From CAYNJG01 sp965216885 (lineage in GTDB: Bacteria > Planctomycetota > Planctomycetia > Pirellulales > Pirellulaceae), in NCBI GenBank assembly GCA_965216885.1, contig OZ244209.1:6820001-6884000 (forward strand): a stretch of DNA of 64,000 nucleotides. The letters run 5' to 3'. This document shows, piece after piece, positions 1 through 8,207 of the stretch. The position numbers and the translations under genes are program-made. Position 1 is the stretch's first letter. The number at the start of each line of letters is the position of its first letter. Under the pieces are notes generated by a model. It was not told the origin of the DNA, did no database searches, and worked only from the letters and a program-made list of their open reading frames with translations.

Positions 1-1145
1 TTGCGAAATCCCAGCGTACCAATCGAGTACTCGACCTGGTCCTCGTCCGCCTTTGGGAAATAGCGCACCTCAAGCGTGCGGTTGCTGATACGCATCGATT
101 TCGAAGTGTCATCGAGTGCACAGGCGGGAGCGACGGTGAATACAGTTCGGACCCGGGAGGACTGGAGGTGGACGTTCTGCCGTACGGCGGAGTAAATCCG
201 TTGTGGCTTGCGGAGCGCGTTCATGCTATTGGATTCTTCCAACTCGCGTTTACGACGGTTAGACCACTTGCCGTCATCATAGGCATCAAGCACGCCACCG
301 CGAAAATAGGGATATCCACTGACGGCATAGGGCTCACCGGTTGCGGTATCCAAAAAGCTGACCCGCATGACGACCGCGGGACTTTCGTAAATCGATCCCA
401 CATCTTCGAGGTCCATCTCGCCGTCGGAAATGCCCGTGCGTGCTTTGGCCGAATCCGCTTTCCAGACCGAATTTCCAAAACGCGGCATCAACAGGAAAAC
501 ACCCGCCGAGACAATCACCGTGCTGATCGCCAGCAGCAGGAAATGGCGCAGGTAGCCAGCACGAATTCGCTGTCGACCACCCGGTAGCGTTTCCCCCGCA
601 TAATGAACCCGCTGGGGCAATTCGACATGAATGCTTCGATCCCGGCTTTCGCGGGAAGGCAGGTTTTCAGGCTGAAACTTCAGTCGCTGGCGATAGTTGA
701 AGAACAACAACAGGCCGAAAATGGCAACCGTCGTGTACAGAATCAAAAGCGGACCAAACAGCACGAACAAGTTCAACGCCGCCGCGACGACCACCTGCAG
801 CAGGCTTAGCGTGATCAATTGCCAGTAGATTCGCGTCGTCTTCTTCTGAAAGAGCAAGATGATCTGCAAATGAATCAGCAGATTCGCCACACTCAGAAAC
901 TGTGTTTCCAGCCCGCCGGTTTGCGACTGCAGCAATGCGTTGATGCCTGCGATCAGGCCCGCAATTCCCGCGACGAACCGATGCAACTGAAACCATTCCA
1001 GAAAGTCGGTGAAAATCAGCGCCAGAACGGCAGCCAACATCGCCAACACGGGCAGAACCGTGCTGTCCTGACTCGTGCCCAACATCAGCGTCGCGAGGGA
1101 CGCCATCAAGGCAACACAAACCTGCAGTCGCTGTTCGGTTTTCAT
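1..1145 (-). CDS. TgpA-like transglutaminase membrane protein, N-terminal part (runs off the window)
   Basis: An open frame starts with ATG at 1145 and runs off the left edge without a stop (381 codons visible). The first ~140 residues are a series of hydrophobic segments (beginning MKTEQRLQVCVALMASL), and a further membrane segment near residues 195-215 (HFLLLAISTVIVSAGVFLLM) is followed by a soluble region with the start of a PRFGNSVW-type motif. This is the layout of TgpA/DUF3488 transglutaminase-like proteins. The Cys-His-Asp core would lie beyond the window and is not seen. The start overlaps the stop of the DUF58 gene by 4 bp (ATGA), so translation is probably coupled. In many bacteria MoxR, DUF58 and TgpA genes sit together in this order. 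Substrate unknown. Confidence 0.8.
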   Translation of the reverse strand, partial: MKTEQRLQVCVALMASLATLMLGTSQDSTVLPVLAMLAAVLALIFTDFLEWFQLHRFVAGIAGLIAGINALLQSQTGGLETQFLSVANLLIHLQIILLFQKKTTRIYWQLITLSLLQVVVAAALNLFVLFGPLLILYTTVAIFGLLLFFNYRQRLKFQPENLPSRESRDRSIHVELPQRVHYAGETLPGGRQRIRAGYLRHFLLLAISTVIVSAGVFLLMPRFGNSVWKADSAKARTGISDGEMDLEDVGSIYESPAVVMRVSFLDTATGEPYAVSGYPYFRGGVLDAYDDGKWSNRRKRELEESNSMNALRKPQRIYSAVRQNVHLQSSRVRTVFTVAPACALDDTSKSMRISNRTLEVRYFPKADEDQVEYSIGTLGFR

Positions 1146-2395
1146 GCCTCCACCTCATCCATGTCGGGCGTTTCGGATGACGCTTCGGGCGATTCCTCCG
1201 CAACCTGGGCGTTTTCTGGCAATGGCTCCATGCTAAACCAACTGTCGAATTTGGGATCCGAAGTATTGACCTTCACCACATCGCTTAGTGATCGACGAAT
1301 GTCGGTGCGTTTCCAGACGACGTCGAATGCGTCCGTGTCATTGAGGTCGACGTCGCGGGTGGAAACGAGGACGACTCGGGCCTGTGTCGACGATCGAGAG
1401 AGCGCCCTGGCCATCACTTCCGGCAACGAGTCCTTCGTGGTTGGCTCGACCATCGACAATCGCTCCATCAGTTCATGCCGTAGCACGGGCGACGAAGTTC
1501 CCTCCAACAGAAAACTGGCTTCACTGGCACTGGTGACCGTTAGATGCGTCGACCCATGCCTTCCATAGTCCATCACCAGAGTGGCGGCGAAACTGACGGC
1601 CAGCTCGATGTCATCCCTGCCGTCGCCCGACGAAGGCTGAAACAGATCAAGGATGACCACCAGGTCCTGATTGATTCGTTGTTCGTACTGCCGGACCGTG
1701 AGTTTGTTTCGTTTGGCGGACGTCCTCCAGTGAATCCAGTTTCGACTGTCGCCATCACGCCACTCGCGCATTCCATAGAAATCGCCCTCGGCACTTCCGC
1801 GACGCCGTGAAGATCGCTGTCCGCCATCGTTTCGCGTTTCCAGGTGCCGCGACCATGCCGGCGAGACCGTTCCAATACGTGGACTGACAAGCACCCACTC
1901 GTCTTCGTTGCCGCCGGTACTGGCCTGAATAAGCCCGAGCGGCATCGTCGTGCTCACTCGCATGGGCCCCAGTCGATATCGACCTCGCTGGCGAAAGGTC
2001 GTCCGCCACGATGTTTCTGCCGACCCACCAATCGCGACATGAGGAAGCAGAAGCCTCGCACCTACTGAGTCGCGACGCTTTCCCCCTTCCCGACGCACCC
2101 TGTCGTGAACAATCGCGGAATAAGCACGGGAAGTTCCTTCTGCCTTTTCTGCAAGGACGTCGACGTATAACGGAAAACCAACCCCGATCAGCGGCTGAAA
2201 GCGGCGTCGCACCGAAAGGCCACGCAGCGATTTGGTGGATGCATAGAGGCTGAACAACAATGGCCCCAGCATCATACCGGCCATGATGTACAGCAAGTTG
2301 ATGTCGCGGATCATGGCACCGGCAACGATAAATCCGAACATCCCGAGGTAGTACCAGCCTTCCCGGGTGATCGCCACCTTGCTGTGCTGACTCAT
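1142..2395 (-). CDS. DUF58 domain protein (MoxR-associated), without a MIDAS motif
   Basis: This 417-residue protein has two short membrane segments near its N terminus (WYYLGMFGFIVAGAMI, then a second around LLYIMAGMMLGPLLF). The DUF58 signature lies near residues 215-245: REWRDGDSRNWIHWRTSA followed by KLTVRQYE. The DUF58 family has a VWA-like fold and usually partners MoxR ATPases. Here the strand that would carry the metal-binding DxSxS motif reads VVILDLFQPSS, so the MIDAS appears degenerate, unlike the second DUF58 protein at 19315. The ATG at 2395 (MSQHSKV) is preferred to an upstream in-frame start at 2461 because the extra residues are not protein-like. The gene lies 116 bp after the MoxR gene and overlaps the transglutaminase gene by 4 bp. 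Confidence 0.88.
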   Translation of the reverse strand: MSQHSKVAITREGWYYLGMFGFIVAGAMIRDINLLYIMAGMMLGPLLFSLYASTKSLRGLSVRRRFQPLIGVGFPLYVDVLAEKAEGTSRAYSAIVHDRVRREGGKRRDSVGARLLLPHVAIGGSAETSWRTTFRQRGRYRLGPMRVSTTMPLGLIQASTGGNEDEWVLVSPRIGTVSPAWSRHLETRNDGGQRSSRRRGSAEGDFYGMREWRDGDSRNWIHWRTSAKRNKLTVRQYEQRINQDLVVILDLFQPSSGDGRDDIELAVSFAATLVMDYGRHGSTHLTVTSASEASFLLEGTSSPVLRHELMERLSMVEPTTKDSLPEVMARALSRSSTQARVVLVSTRDVDLNDTDAFDVVWKRTDIRRSLSDVVKVNTSDPKFDSWFSMEPLPENAQVAEESPEASSETPDMDEVEA

Positions 2396-2511
2396 ATCTC
2401 GATTCTCAGTTCCAATGCTGATGCTGGCTGTCGTCGTGACGTCACCTGGCCGGATCTTCAAGCCATGTCGTCACTCAAATCGCCGACCGACGCCGCAGCG
2501 ATTCGAGCGGC

Positions 2512-3453
2512 CTAGGCAGGGACGGCCACCGTGTCCACAAGTCGACGGATGATTCCTTCGATTGCCTCACGCTGACCGCCGTGCAAGAACTGCTTGGAGA
2601 TCACGCGATGCGAGAGACCGGGAACGGCGAGGTCCTTGATATCGTCGGGAACAACGTAATCACGCCCACGCACCAGCGCCAGACTCTGCGCAGCTCGTGA
2701 AAGGCTGATCGCAGCCCGCGTGCTAACGCCGACATGCAGCTCCTCGGATTCACGCGTGGCAGCGACGATATCCAACAGGTAATCGTGAATACTTCCGTCA
2801 ACGCGCACGTCACGCACCGCCTGCTGTAGCTGCACAATCTGTTCGGCAGAGACGGCAGGTTCCAGCGCATCAACGGGCATCCTCTGCCGATGATTCTCGA
2901 GCACCTTTTTTTCCGCATCGCGGTCGGGGTAACCCAACGAAATGCGGATGAGGAAACGGTCCAACTGACTTTCTGGTAACGGATAGGTTCCCTCGAACTC
3001 AAACGGGTTTTGCGTCGCCACGACCATGAACGGCGAAGGCAGTTCGTGCGTTTCTCCGTCCGCCGATACCTGGCGGTCGCTCATGGCTTCCAGTAGGGCG
3101 CTTTGCGTTCGCGGCGGAGTACGGTTGACTTCGTCTGCCAGCACAACGTTGGAAAAGATGGGCCCCTGGTTGAACGAAAAGGTGTTCTCGTTCGTATTGA
3201 AAACGCTGCTGCCGATGATGTCGCTGGGCAGCAGGTCCGGCGTAAACTGAATGCGTGCGAAAGTTCCGGATACGCTTCGCGCCAGTGCCTTTGCCATCAG
3301 CGTCTTGCCAACACCCGGTACGTCTTCAAGCAACACGTGTTCGCCCGCCAGCAACGCGACCAAACACAACTTGACTGCTTCTTCCTTGCCGTATACCGCC
3401 TTGGAAATGTTCGCTTCCAGTTGTTCAATCAATGCTTGCGAATCAATCGTCAT
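2512..3453 (-). CDS. MoxR-family AAA+ ATPase (copy 1)
   Basis: This 313-residue AAA+ protein has Walker A in LLEDVPGVGKTLMAKAL (about residues 38-54), Walker B in NVVLADEVNRTPPRTQ, and sensor 1 in VVATQNPFEFEGTYPLPES followed by QLDRFLIRI. The C-terminal lid reads VSTRAAISLSRAAQSLALVRGRDYV. These are the marks of MoxR ATPases, chaperone-like enzymes that work with VWA/DUF58 partners. The ATG at 3453 has a purine-rich AGGGGAAGC just before it. A longer frame from 3591 adds 46 non-conserved residues and is not preferred. It is first in an operon with DUF58 and the transglutaminase. A paralogue lies at 20301-21293. Confidence 0.92.
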   Translation of the reverse strand: MTIDSQALIEQLEANISKAVYGKEEAVKLCLVALLAGEHVLLEDVPGVGKTLMAKALARSVSGTFARIQFTPDLLPSDIIGSSVFNTNENTFSFNQGPIFSNVVLADEVNRTPPRTQSALLEAMSDRQVSADGETHELPSPFMVVATQNPFEFEGTYPLPESQLDRFLIRISLGYPDRDAEKKVLENHRQRMPVDALEPAVSAEQIVQLQQAVRDVRVDGSIHDYLLDIVAATRESEELHVGVSTRAAISLSRAAQSLALVRGRDYVVPDDIKDLAVPGLSHRVISKQFLHGGQREAIEGIIRRLVDTVAVPA

Positions 3454-3743
3454 GCTTCCCCTGTTCCGTAATCTCCGTGATCTGGCCTGCCCTATGTTAG
3501 CAGTTGCGATTCCAAAGTCACCGCCATTGACGCCCAGTTCGCAACCGCCGCTGACGATTGCCCGAAAAATCAGCCCGCCTGAACCGTTCAAAACGACAAC
3601 CCTGGAGATGTGGATATCGTTCCCGCGAGTCCAACATTTATCGCAATACTTGCATTCTTCACTCGAATCCTTTCTGGTTGAAGTAGAACCAGTTTGAAAC
3701 CACCGTTTCCAGCCCCATCGACACTTCCCGGCCAGGACGAAAC
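3454..3743. other. Divergent intergenic region between MoxR copy 1 and the zinc-ribbon/toroid protein
   Basis: This 290-bp gap separates two divergently transcribed genes and must hold both promoters. No gene, repeat or clear hairpin was seen. Short open frames here overlap each other on both strands and lack coding character. Confidence 0.5.
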
Positions 3744-5573
3744 ATGCCCAAACGAGATGTCTTCGTTGCCGCTGCGGAGCGGGCCGTTTTCAGCCCCCGC
3801 GCGCCACAGGAGTTCTGGCTGGATGGCGAAACGGTCATGTGCGCTTGCCCCGATTGCGGAGCCCCCGTTTCGATTCGCACGTGGCTGCTGATCGCGGACT
3901 GTTGGAAGTGTGGATGCAGCATCGAATTGACGAAGGCCCAGGAACGGCGTCTGCATTCGATGTTGCGAAACCCGTCCGCAAAACACGCGACGGCCGCACC
4001 GCCCTCGCAACGCGGCTTCCCAGCCGAGACGCCAACACCACGCTTGCCAAATCGAGAAGAACCGAAACGACACAACGCGCCACGGTCTTCTTCCACTCGC
4101 CTCACGGCCATGCCGGCGGTACGACCCGAAAGGCGAAACACGTGGCGTAACTGGTTCGAACAAATGCCAGCGTGGCTGGTGAGCATGTTGTTTCACATGG
4201 CGCTACTGGCTCTGTTGGCTTTGCTGTTTTTTGAGGGTGACCCGGAAGAAGATCCGTACATCACACTCTCGACAGAAGCCAACCGGTGGGTTCGTTCGGG
4301 TGGCAGCGTGGAGATTCAGAAGCCTGAAGATCGCTTCGAATACGACCTGCCAATCCCCAAATCGGAAGCTCCCAAGACACCTCGTGAGCACGCCGCAATG
4401 CTTAAAGCCGACCAGGCCGCGCGCGAGCTTCGTGTCGCACCGGGTACCCGCTCGAATCGGGCGCCCGTTGAGCAGGTGAAACAGGTGCTACGTTCAACCG
4501 ACGCAGCCAACCGTACACTCGCCGCGCGCGATCCGCGAGTTCGCGTTGAGGTCATCCAGCGAGAGGGTGGGACAACACTCACGGAAGCCGCTGTTGCTCG
4601 TGGCTTGCGATGGCTGGCACAGCACCAGAGCGAAGACGGCAGCTGGAGCCTGCATCGTTTTTCACAATGCGACGGATGTGGGGGCAAATGTGGTGGTCGC
4701 TCCAGTGTTCGCAGTGATTCCGCCGGAACCAGTCTCGCGCTCCTGCCTTTTCTGGGAGCGGGACAAACTCACCAGTCCGGCATCTATCGCGACAACGTGG
4801 CCAAGGGCCTGCGCTGGTTGATCGAGAACCAGAAATCGGACGGCGACCTGCGAGCCGGCGCCAACGGCAATCCCGGTATGTACGCGCATGGTCAGGGAGC
4901 CATCGTGCTCTGTGAGGCTTACGCGCTGACGGGTGACGAGCAGTTGCGTGACGCAGCCCAACGTTCCATCGACTTCATTCTTGATGCCCAGCATCGCGCC
5001 GGTGGTTGGAGATACCATCCCGGTGATGCCGGCGATACCAGCGTACTGGGCTGGCAACTCATGGCCATGCAAAGTGCGCGGGCGGCTCGTCTGGAAGTTC
5101 CGCAGGATGCCTTTACGCTGGCGTATGCGTATCTTGATTCCGTGCAGTATGACGACGGCTCGCGTTATGCCTACCAACCCGAACGCAAGCCAACTCATGT
5201 GATGACGGCAGAAGCCCTGCTGTGTCGCATGTACATGGGCTGGAAGAAAGGCTTTGCTCCGCTGGATCTTGGCGTACGCTATCTTTCGCGCGAACACGAA
5301 CCCAATCGACACGGCACCAATTTCTACTACTGGTACTACGCCACGCAAGTCATGCACCACTACGGCGGAAACCCCTGGAAGAAGTGGAACCTGTCCATGC
5401 GAGACATACTGGTTCGGTCGCAGATCCGCAGAGGCCACGAAGCCGGTAGTTGGGATCCGCGCGGAGGACACGCTTCACAGGGCGGTCGAATCTACTCCAC
5501 CGCGATGGCCGTCTGTACGCTGGAAGTCTACTATCGCCACGCGCCGATATTTCGCCAACTGGATCTGGATTGA
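3744..5573 (+). CDS. Zinc-ribbon, single-TM protein with terpenoid-cyclase-like alpha/alpha toroid
   Basis: The 609-residue protein opens with a probable zinc ribbon (Cys35-x2-Cys38 and Cys53-x2-Cys56, with extra Cys33 and Cys58). A basic, Pro/Ser-rich linker follows, then one membrane segment near residues 144-163 (WLVSMLFHMALLALLALLFF). From about residue 275 to the end it carries repeats of the prenyltransferase/squalene-oxidase type, e.g. GLRWLAQHQSEDGSWSLHRF and GLRWLIENQKSDGD, with GGWRYHPGDAGDTSVLGWQL later. Such toroid proteins with a membrane anchor are common in Planctomycetes and lack a known reaction; no DxDD cyclase motif was seen. AGGACGA lies just ahead of the ATG. It is convergent with the PilZ-like gene, 36 bp away. 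Confidence 0.8.
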   Translation: MPKRDVFVAAAERAVFSPRAPQEFWLDGETVMCACPDCGAPVSIRTWLLIADCWKCGCSIELTKAQERRLHSMLRNPSAKHATAAPPSQRGFPAETPTPRLPNREEPKRHNAPRSSSTRLTAMPAVRPERRNTWRNWFEQMPAWLVSMLFHMALLALLALLFFEGDPEEDPYITLSTEANRWVRSGGSVEIQKPEDRFEYDLPIPKSEAPKTPREHAAMLKADQAARELRVAPGTRSNRAPVEQVKQVLRSTDAANRTLAARDPRVRVEVIQREGGTTLTEAAVARGLRWLAQHQSEDGSWSLHRFSQCDGCGGKCGGRSSVRSDSAGTSLALLPFLGAGQTHQSGIYRDNVAKGLRWLIENQKSDGDLRAGANGNPGMYAHGQGAIVLCEAYALTGDEQLRDAAQRSIDFILDAQHRAGGWRYHPGDAGDTSVLGWQLMAMQSARAARLEVPQDAFTLAYAYLDSVQYDDGSRYAYQPERKPTHVMTAEALLCRMYMGWKKGFAPLDLGVRYLSREHEPNRHGTNFYYWYYATQVMHHYGGNPWKKWNLSMRDILVRSQIRRGHEAGSWDPRGGHASQGGRIYSTAMAVCTLEVYYRHAPIFRQLDLD

Positions 5574-5609
5574 CCAGCTCAATTTGGCATGGCTGCTTCG
5601 GATGCCGTT

Positions 5610-6257
5610 CTACTCGCGATCGCCATCGGAAGCATCGCTGACCGGTGAAACATGCGGATTCGTCATCTCTCCGCGACGACTGGCTTCGATGATTCGCTGC
5701 ACCAACGCTTCCTGGTCCTGCGAAGCGGCCAGATAGCCAAGGGCCAAACCAAAAACGATGGCGGTCAGCAAGAAGCCCAACCAGGAGGTGTCTTTTCGTC
5801 GCACGATGTTTTCAGGTAAGCGTTGCAACCCAAGTCGTACCCGGCCGTCAACGTTGCGACGCCAGATGACTCGTGTCGGATGCAATCCTGCTGTCGTGAT
5901 CAGGTCCACAAGTGCCGTCGAGCTGGCTTTTCCCGGGATCCGCATCGCCGCAACCATGAAGCCTCCGGCCGACTCATCAAGCACCTCAACCACGACTGTC
6001 TTTCTCCCCACCCGCAACTGGGCCAAGCCCAACCCTACGGCCCGAGGGAAGCGGTGGCCATTGCGGCGATCGTCCTCAGAATCGTCGACTACAGAATACG
6101 AGAGATCATTCTGCGCGGGCGATAACCCCTCAACGGCGATTGTGGAATCGCCCCGATCTGGAGCGAGTTCGGAAAGGGCAATCGTGGAATCGTCGCGATC
6201 CGGAACCAGTTCCGGAAGAGCAACAGTGTGTTCATTCTGTTCTTGCGACATGGTCAT
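5610..6257 (-). CDS. PilZ-like protein with a C-terminal membrane anchor
   Basis: This protein has 215 residues. The middle part holds a PilZ-like pattern: DDRRNGHRFPRAVG (basic c-di-GMP-binding type loop, residues ~65-78), then VEVLDESAGGFMV (the DxSxGG element). The usual RxxxR is not perfect, so nucleotide binding is uncertain. One hydrophobic segment near residues 170-193 (WLGFLLTAIVFGLALGYLAA) is followed by a ~22-residue charged tail. The N-terminal 50 residues are a 14-residue tandem repeat rich in acidic residues, encoded by the 42-bp DNA repeat at 6135-6230. An alternative start is the second Met (MSQEQNE). It appears to be monocistronic. Confidence 0.6.
   Translation of the reverse strand: MTMSQEQNEHTVALPELVPDRDDSTIALSELAPDRGDSTIAVEGLSPAQNDLSYSVVDDSEDDRRNGHRFPRAVGLGLAQLRVGRKTVVVEVLDESAGGFMVAAMRIPGKASSTALVDLITTAGLHPTRVIWRRNVDGRVRLGLQRLPENIVRRKDTSWLGFLLTAIVFGLALGYLAASQDQEALVQRIIEASRRGEMTNPHVSPVSDASDGDRE
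6135..6230 (-). repeat. 42-bp in-gene tandem repeat
   Basis: Two 42-bp units lie at 6135-6176 and 6177-6218, followed by a 12-bp partial copy. They encode about 14-residue units with the core DSTIAL/DSTIAV followed by SEL/EGL inside the N terminus of the PilZ-like protein. The period is a multiple of three, so copy-number change would keep the frame. Confidence 0.75.
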
Positions 6258-6467
6258 CTGACGTTTTGCTAGGGCATTTGTTTAAAAGTAGCTTGCTCAG
6301 GAACGAAATGCCCGATGAGAGTCCAAAAGTCACGTCGCCTCGCAATTTGCACATAACGTCCGAACGAAAAACCCGATGGTTTCAAATTTCCCGGCGGCGA
6401 CCCCGCAAACGGGGAGCGAGACTACCGAAGACCGCCGGGTCGCGCGCATGATCAGACCAGATCAACT
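6258..6467. other. Intergenic gap, no gene seen
   Basis: This 210-bp gap lies between the start of the PilZ-like gene and the end of the ABC permease gene, both on the minus strand. It presumably holds the PilZ-like gene promoter. No repeat or RNA gene was recognised. Confidence 0.5.
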
Positions 6468-8207
6468 CTATGCCGGAAGATCCTCACTCAGGTCAAACCG
6501 GCGATAAGCCCAGCATGTCGTCCAGACGACAATCGACGTCGCAGCCCAGAGGGCCGCAAGTTGCGTGGTAATTAACAGGGGCCAACGAAGCGTCATGAAG
6601 GTATCCGCCAGCCACGCGTTCGATTGCACCGCCATCTTCAATCCCAGCACACCCAAACCCGCCAGCAACGAAACCAACACCGCAAGGAACACCACGCAAA
6701 ATTTGGCCATCAGCATCACGATGCGACGGACCGTCGCCTGAGCGTCAAATTCAGCAACCCGGTACGGGTACATGAGAAAGATCAGGTTCTCCAGGGCGAT
6801 GATGATTGTGTTCGTTGGCACCAAAAAACAGATCGTAATCAACAGGCTGGGAACGAGCGTCGAATCATGCAGGACCAACGAGGAAAGAGCAAGAAACTGA
6901 AATCCAGTCAGCAACACCACCGGGACAACCAGCTGTCCCAATACGACGCTCAACGGCTGCAGCGGCATCATCTTCAGCGCCGAAAGTCCCTTGAGATCGC
7001 CACGGAAATCGAATGGCAGGAGCCCCGGCAGGAAGACGGATGTCAGCACCACGATGACGGCGATCGTCTGCGTCGCTCCTACTTCAGGGTCGTAGGCAAC
7101 GTAGCCGCCGACCGCAAACGCGATGCCCAGCGGAATCAGCAACCAACCGAGGCCACCCTTCAGTCGCGAGAGCCCCTTGAGCTGTCGCCACACGATCGGC
7201 CCCGAACCTCCGAACCACGGCACCGACTTGCCGAACAGGTTCGCCTTGAGCTTCTGATACCGTGAATCGAGATAGACCAATGAGTTGCGATTGGCCACAA
7301 AATCTTTCCGCTCGCGCTGCTGAGCCCATTTATCGAAGGCAACTTCCAGTCGCATCAACAACTGAAGCGAGCCGTAATTCAATAACAGAGCTGGCACCAT
7401 CCAACCCGCCCACTGCGACGGAGTTTCAGCGATGATCACGTTCGTGAAGATCGAAAACGGCGACAGCAGCACACTCCCCACCGCCGAATTCGACAGCACA
7501 ATGGCTTCATCCCCAATCGCCTTCACAAACGCCAGATTGCGAACCTCTAACAGAGAGACGCGATAAAGCACATATGCCAGTGTTCCCAATGCCGCGGCGA
7601 CGCACACATTGCGAACCCACTGGTATGTTCGCTCGGGCACGTTAACCGCTACCACGGCGATCGTGGAATAAATGAGATACGTGAACATCATCGCAAGGTA
7701 GGCCCCGCTCAGCGAAGCAATCAACGACTTCACGTGCAGCCCGAAGAAAATCGCGGCAAAGACAGATGTGAAGAAGATGCTCACCGCGTGGCCACAGACA
7801 CGATAGAGTCGAACCTGCTGGTGTGAAAAGGGACCACCCAACAAGGTATGAATTTCTTCGTGCCGAAAACCGGCTCCCGACTTTTCCCGATCGATGCAAA
7901 CACCAAGTAGCTTCATGCACAGAATGGAAAACAGGCCGATCGGCGCAATCGACTCCACTGGCACGCGCGTCGTCGACGTGTTCAGCGCCAACGCGATGTA
8001 GATCTGAATGACATACAGCACCATCATGGCGCCAACGATCATCGTGGGAATCGCCCGGCGCGGTGACATCAGTTTCTTCCACGTCTGCCGGACCTTGCCT
8101 CGCGACTGCATCAGCAATAACTGACGCAACGGGGCGTCCAGCCAGATCCGAAACGATTCGGGGCCGGATCGACCGGACATTCCCGGATTCAGCAATACTT
8201 CAGACAC
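6468..8207 (-). CDS. ABC-2-like exporter permease
   Basis: This is a 579-residue polytopic membrane protein with about ten hydrophobic segments, e.g. AIPTMIVGAMMVLYVIQIYIALAL near the N terminus, LGWLLIPLGIAFAVGGYVAY in the middle and MAKFCVVFLAVLVSLLAGLGVL near the end. It is the membrane partner of the ATPase encoded just upstream. The start is assigned to GTG at 8207 because GGAGGT sits 5 nt ahead of it (8213-8218). The next ATG is at 8180, and longer frames to 8363 would overlap most of the ATPase C terminus. The GTG start overlaps the ATPase stop by 8 bp. The exported substrate cannot be told from the sequence. Confidence 0.82.
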   Translation of the reverse strand: MSEVLLNPGMSGRSGPESFRIWLDAPLRQLLLMQSRGKVRQTWKKLMSPRRAIPTMIVGAMMVLYVIQIYIALALNTSTTRVPVESIAPIGLFSILCMKLLGVCIDREKSGAGFRHEEIHTLLGGPFSHQQVRLYRVCGHAVSIFFTSVFAAIFFGLHVKSLIASLSGAYLAMMFTYLIYSTIAVVAVNVPERTYQWVRNVCVAAALGTLAYVLYRVSLLEVRNLAFVKAIGDEAIVLSNSAVGSVLLSPFSIFTNVIIAETPSQWAGWMVPALLLNYGSLQLLMRLEVAFDKWAQQRERKDFVANRNSLVYLDSRYQKLKANLFGKSVPWFGGSGPIVWRQLKGLSRLKGGLGWLLIPLGIAFAVGGYVAYDPEVGATQTIAVIVVLTSVFLPGLLPFDFRGDLKGLSALKMMPLQPLSVVLGQLVVPVVLLTGFQFLALSSLVLHDSTLVPSLLITICFLVPTNTIIIALENLIFLMYPYRVAEFDAQATVRRIVMLMAKFCVVFLAVLVSLLAGLGVLGLKMAVQSNAWLADTFMTLRWPLLITTQLAALWAATSIVVWTTCWAYRRFDLSEDLPA

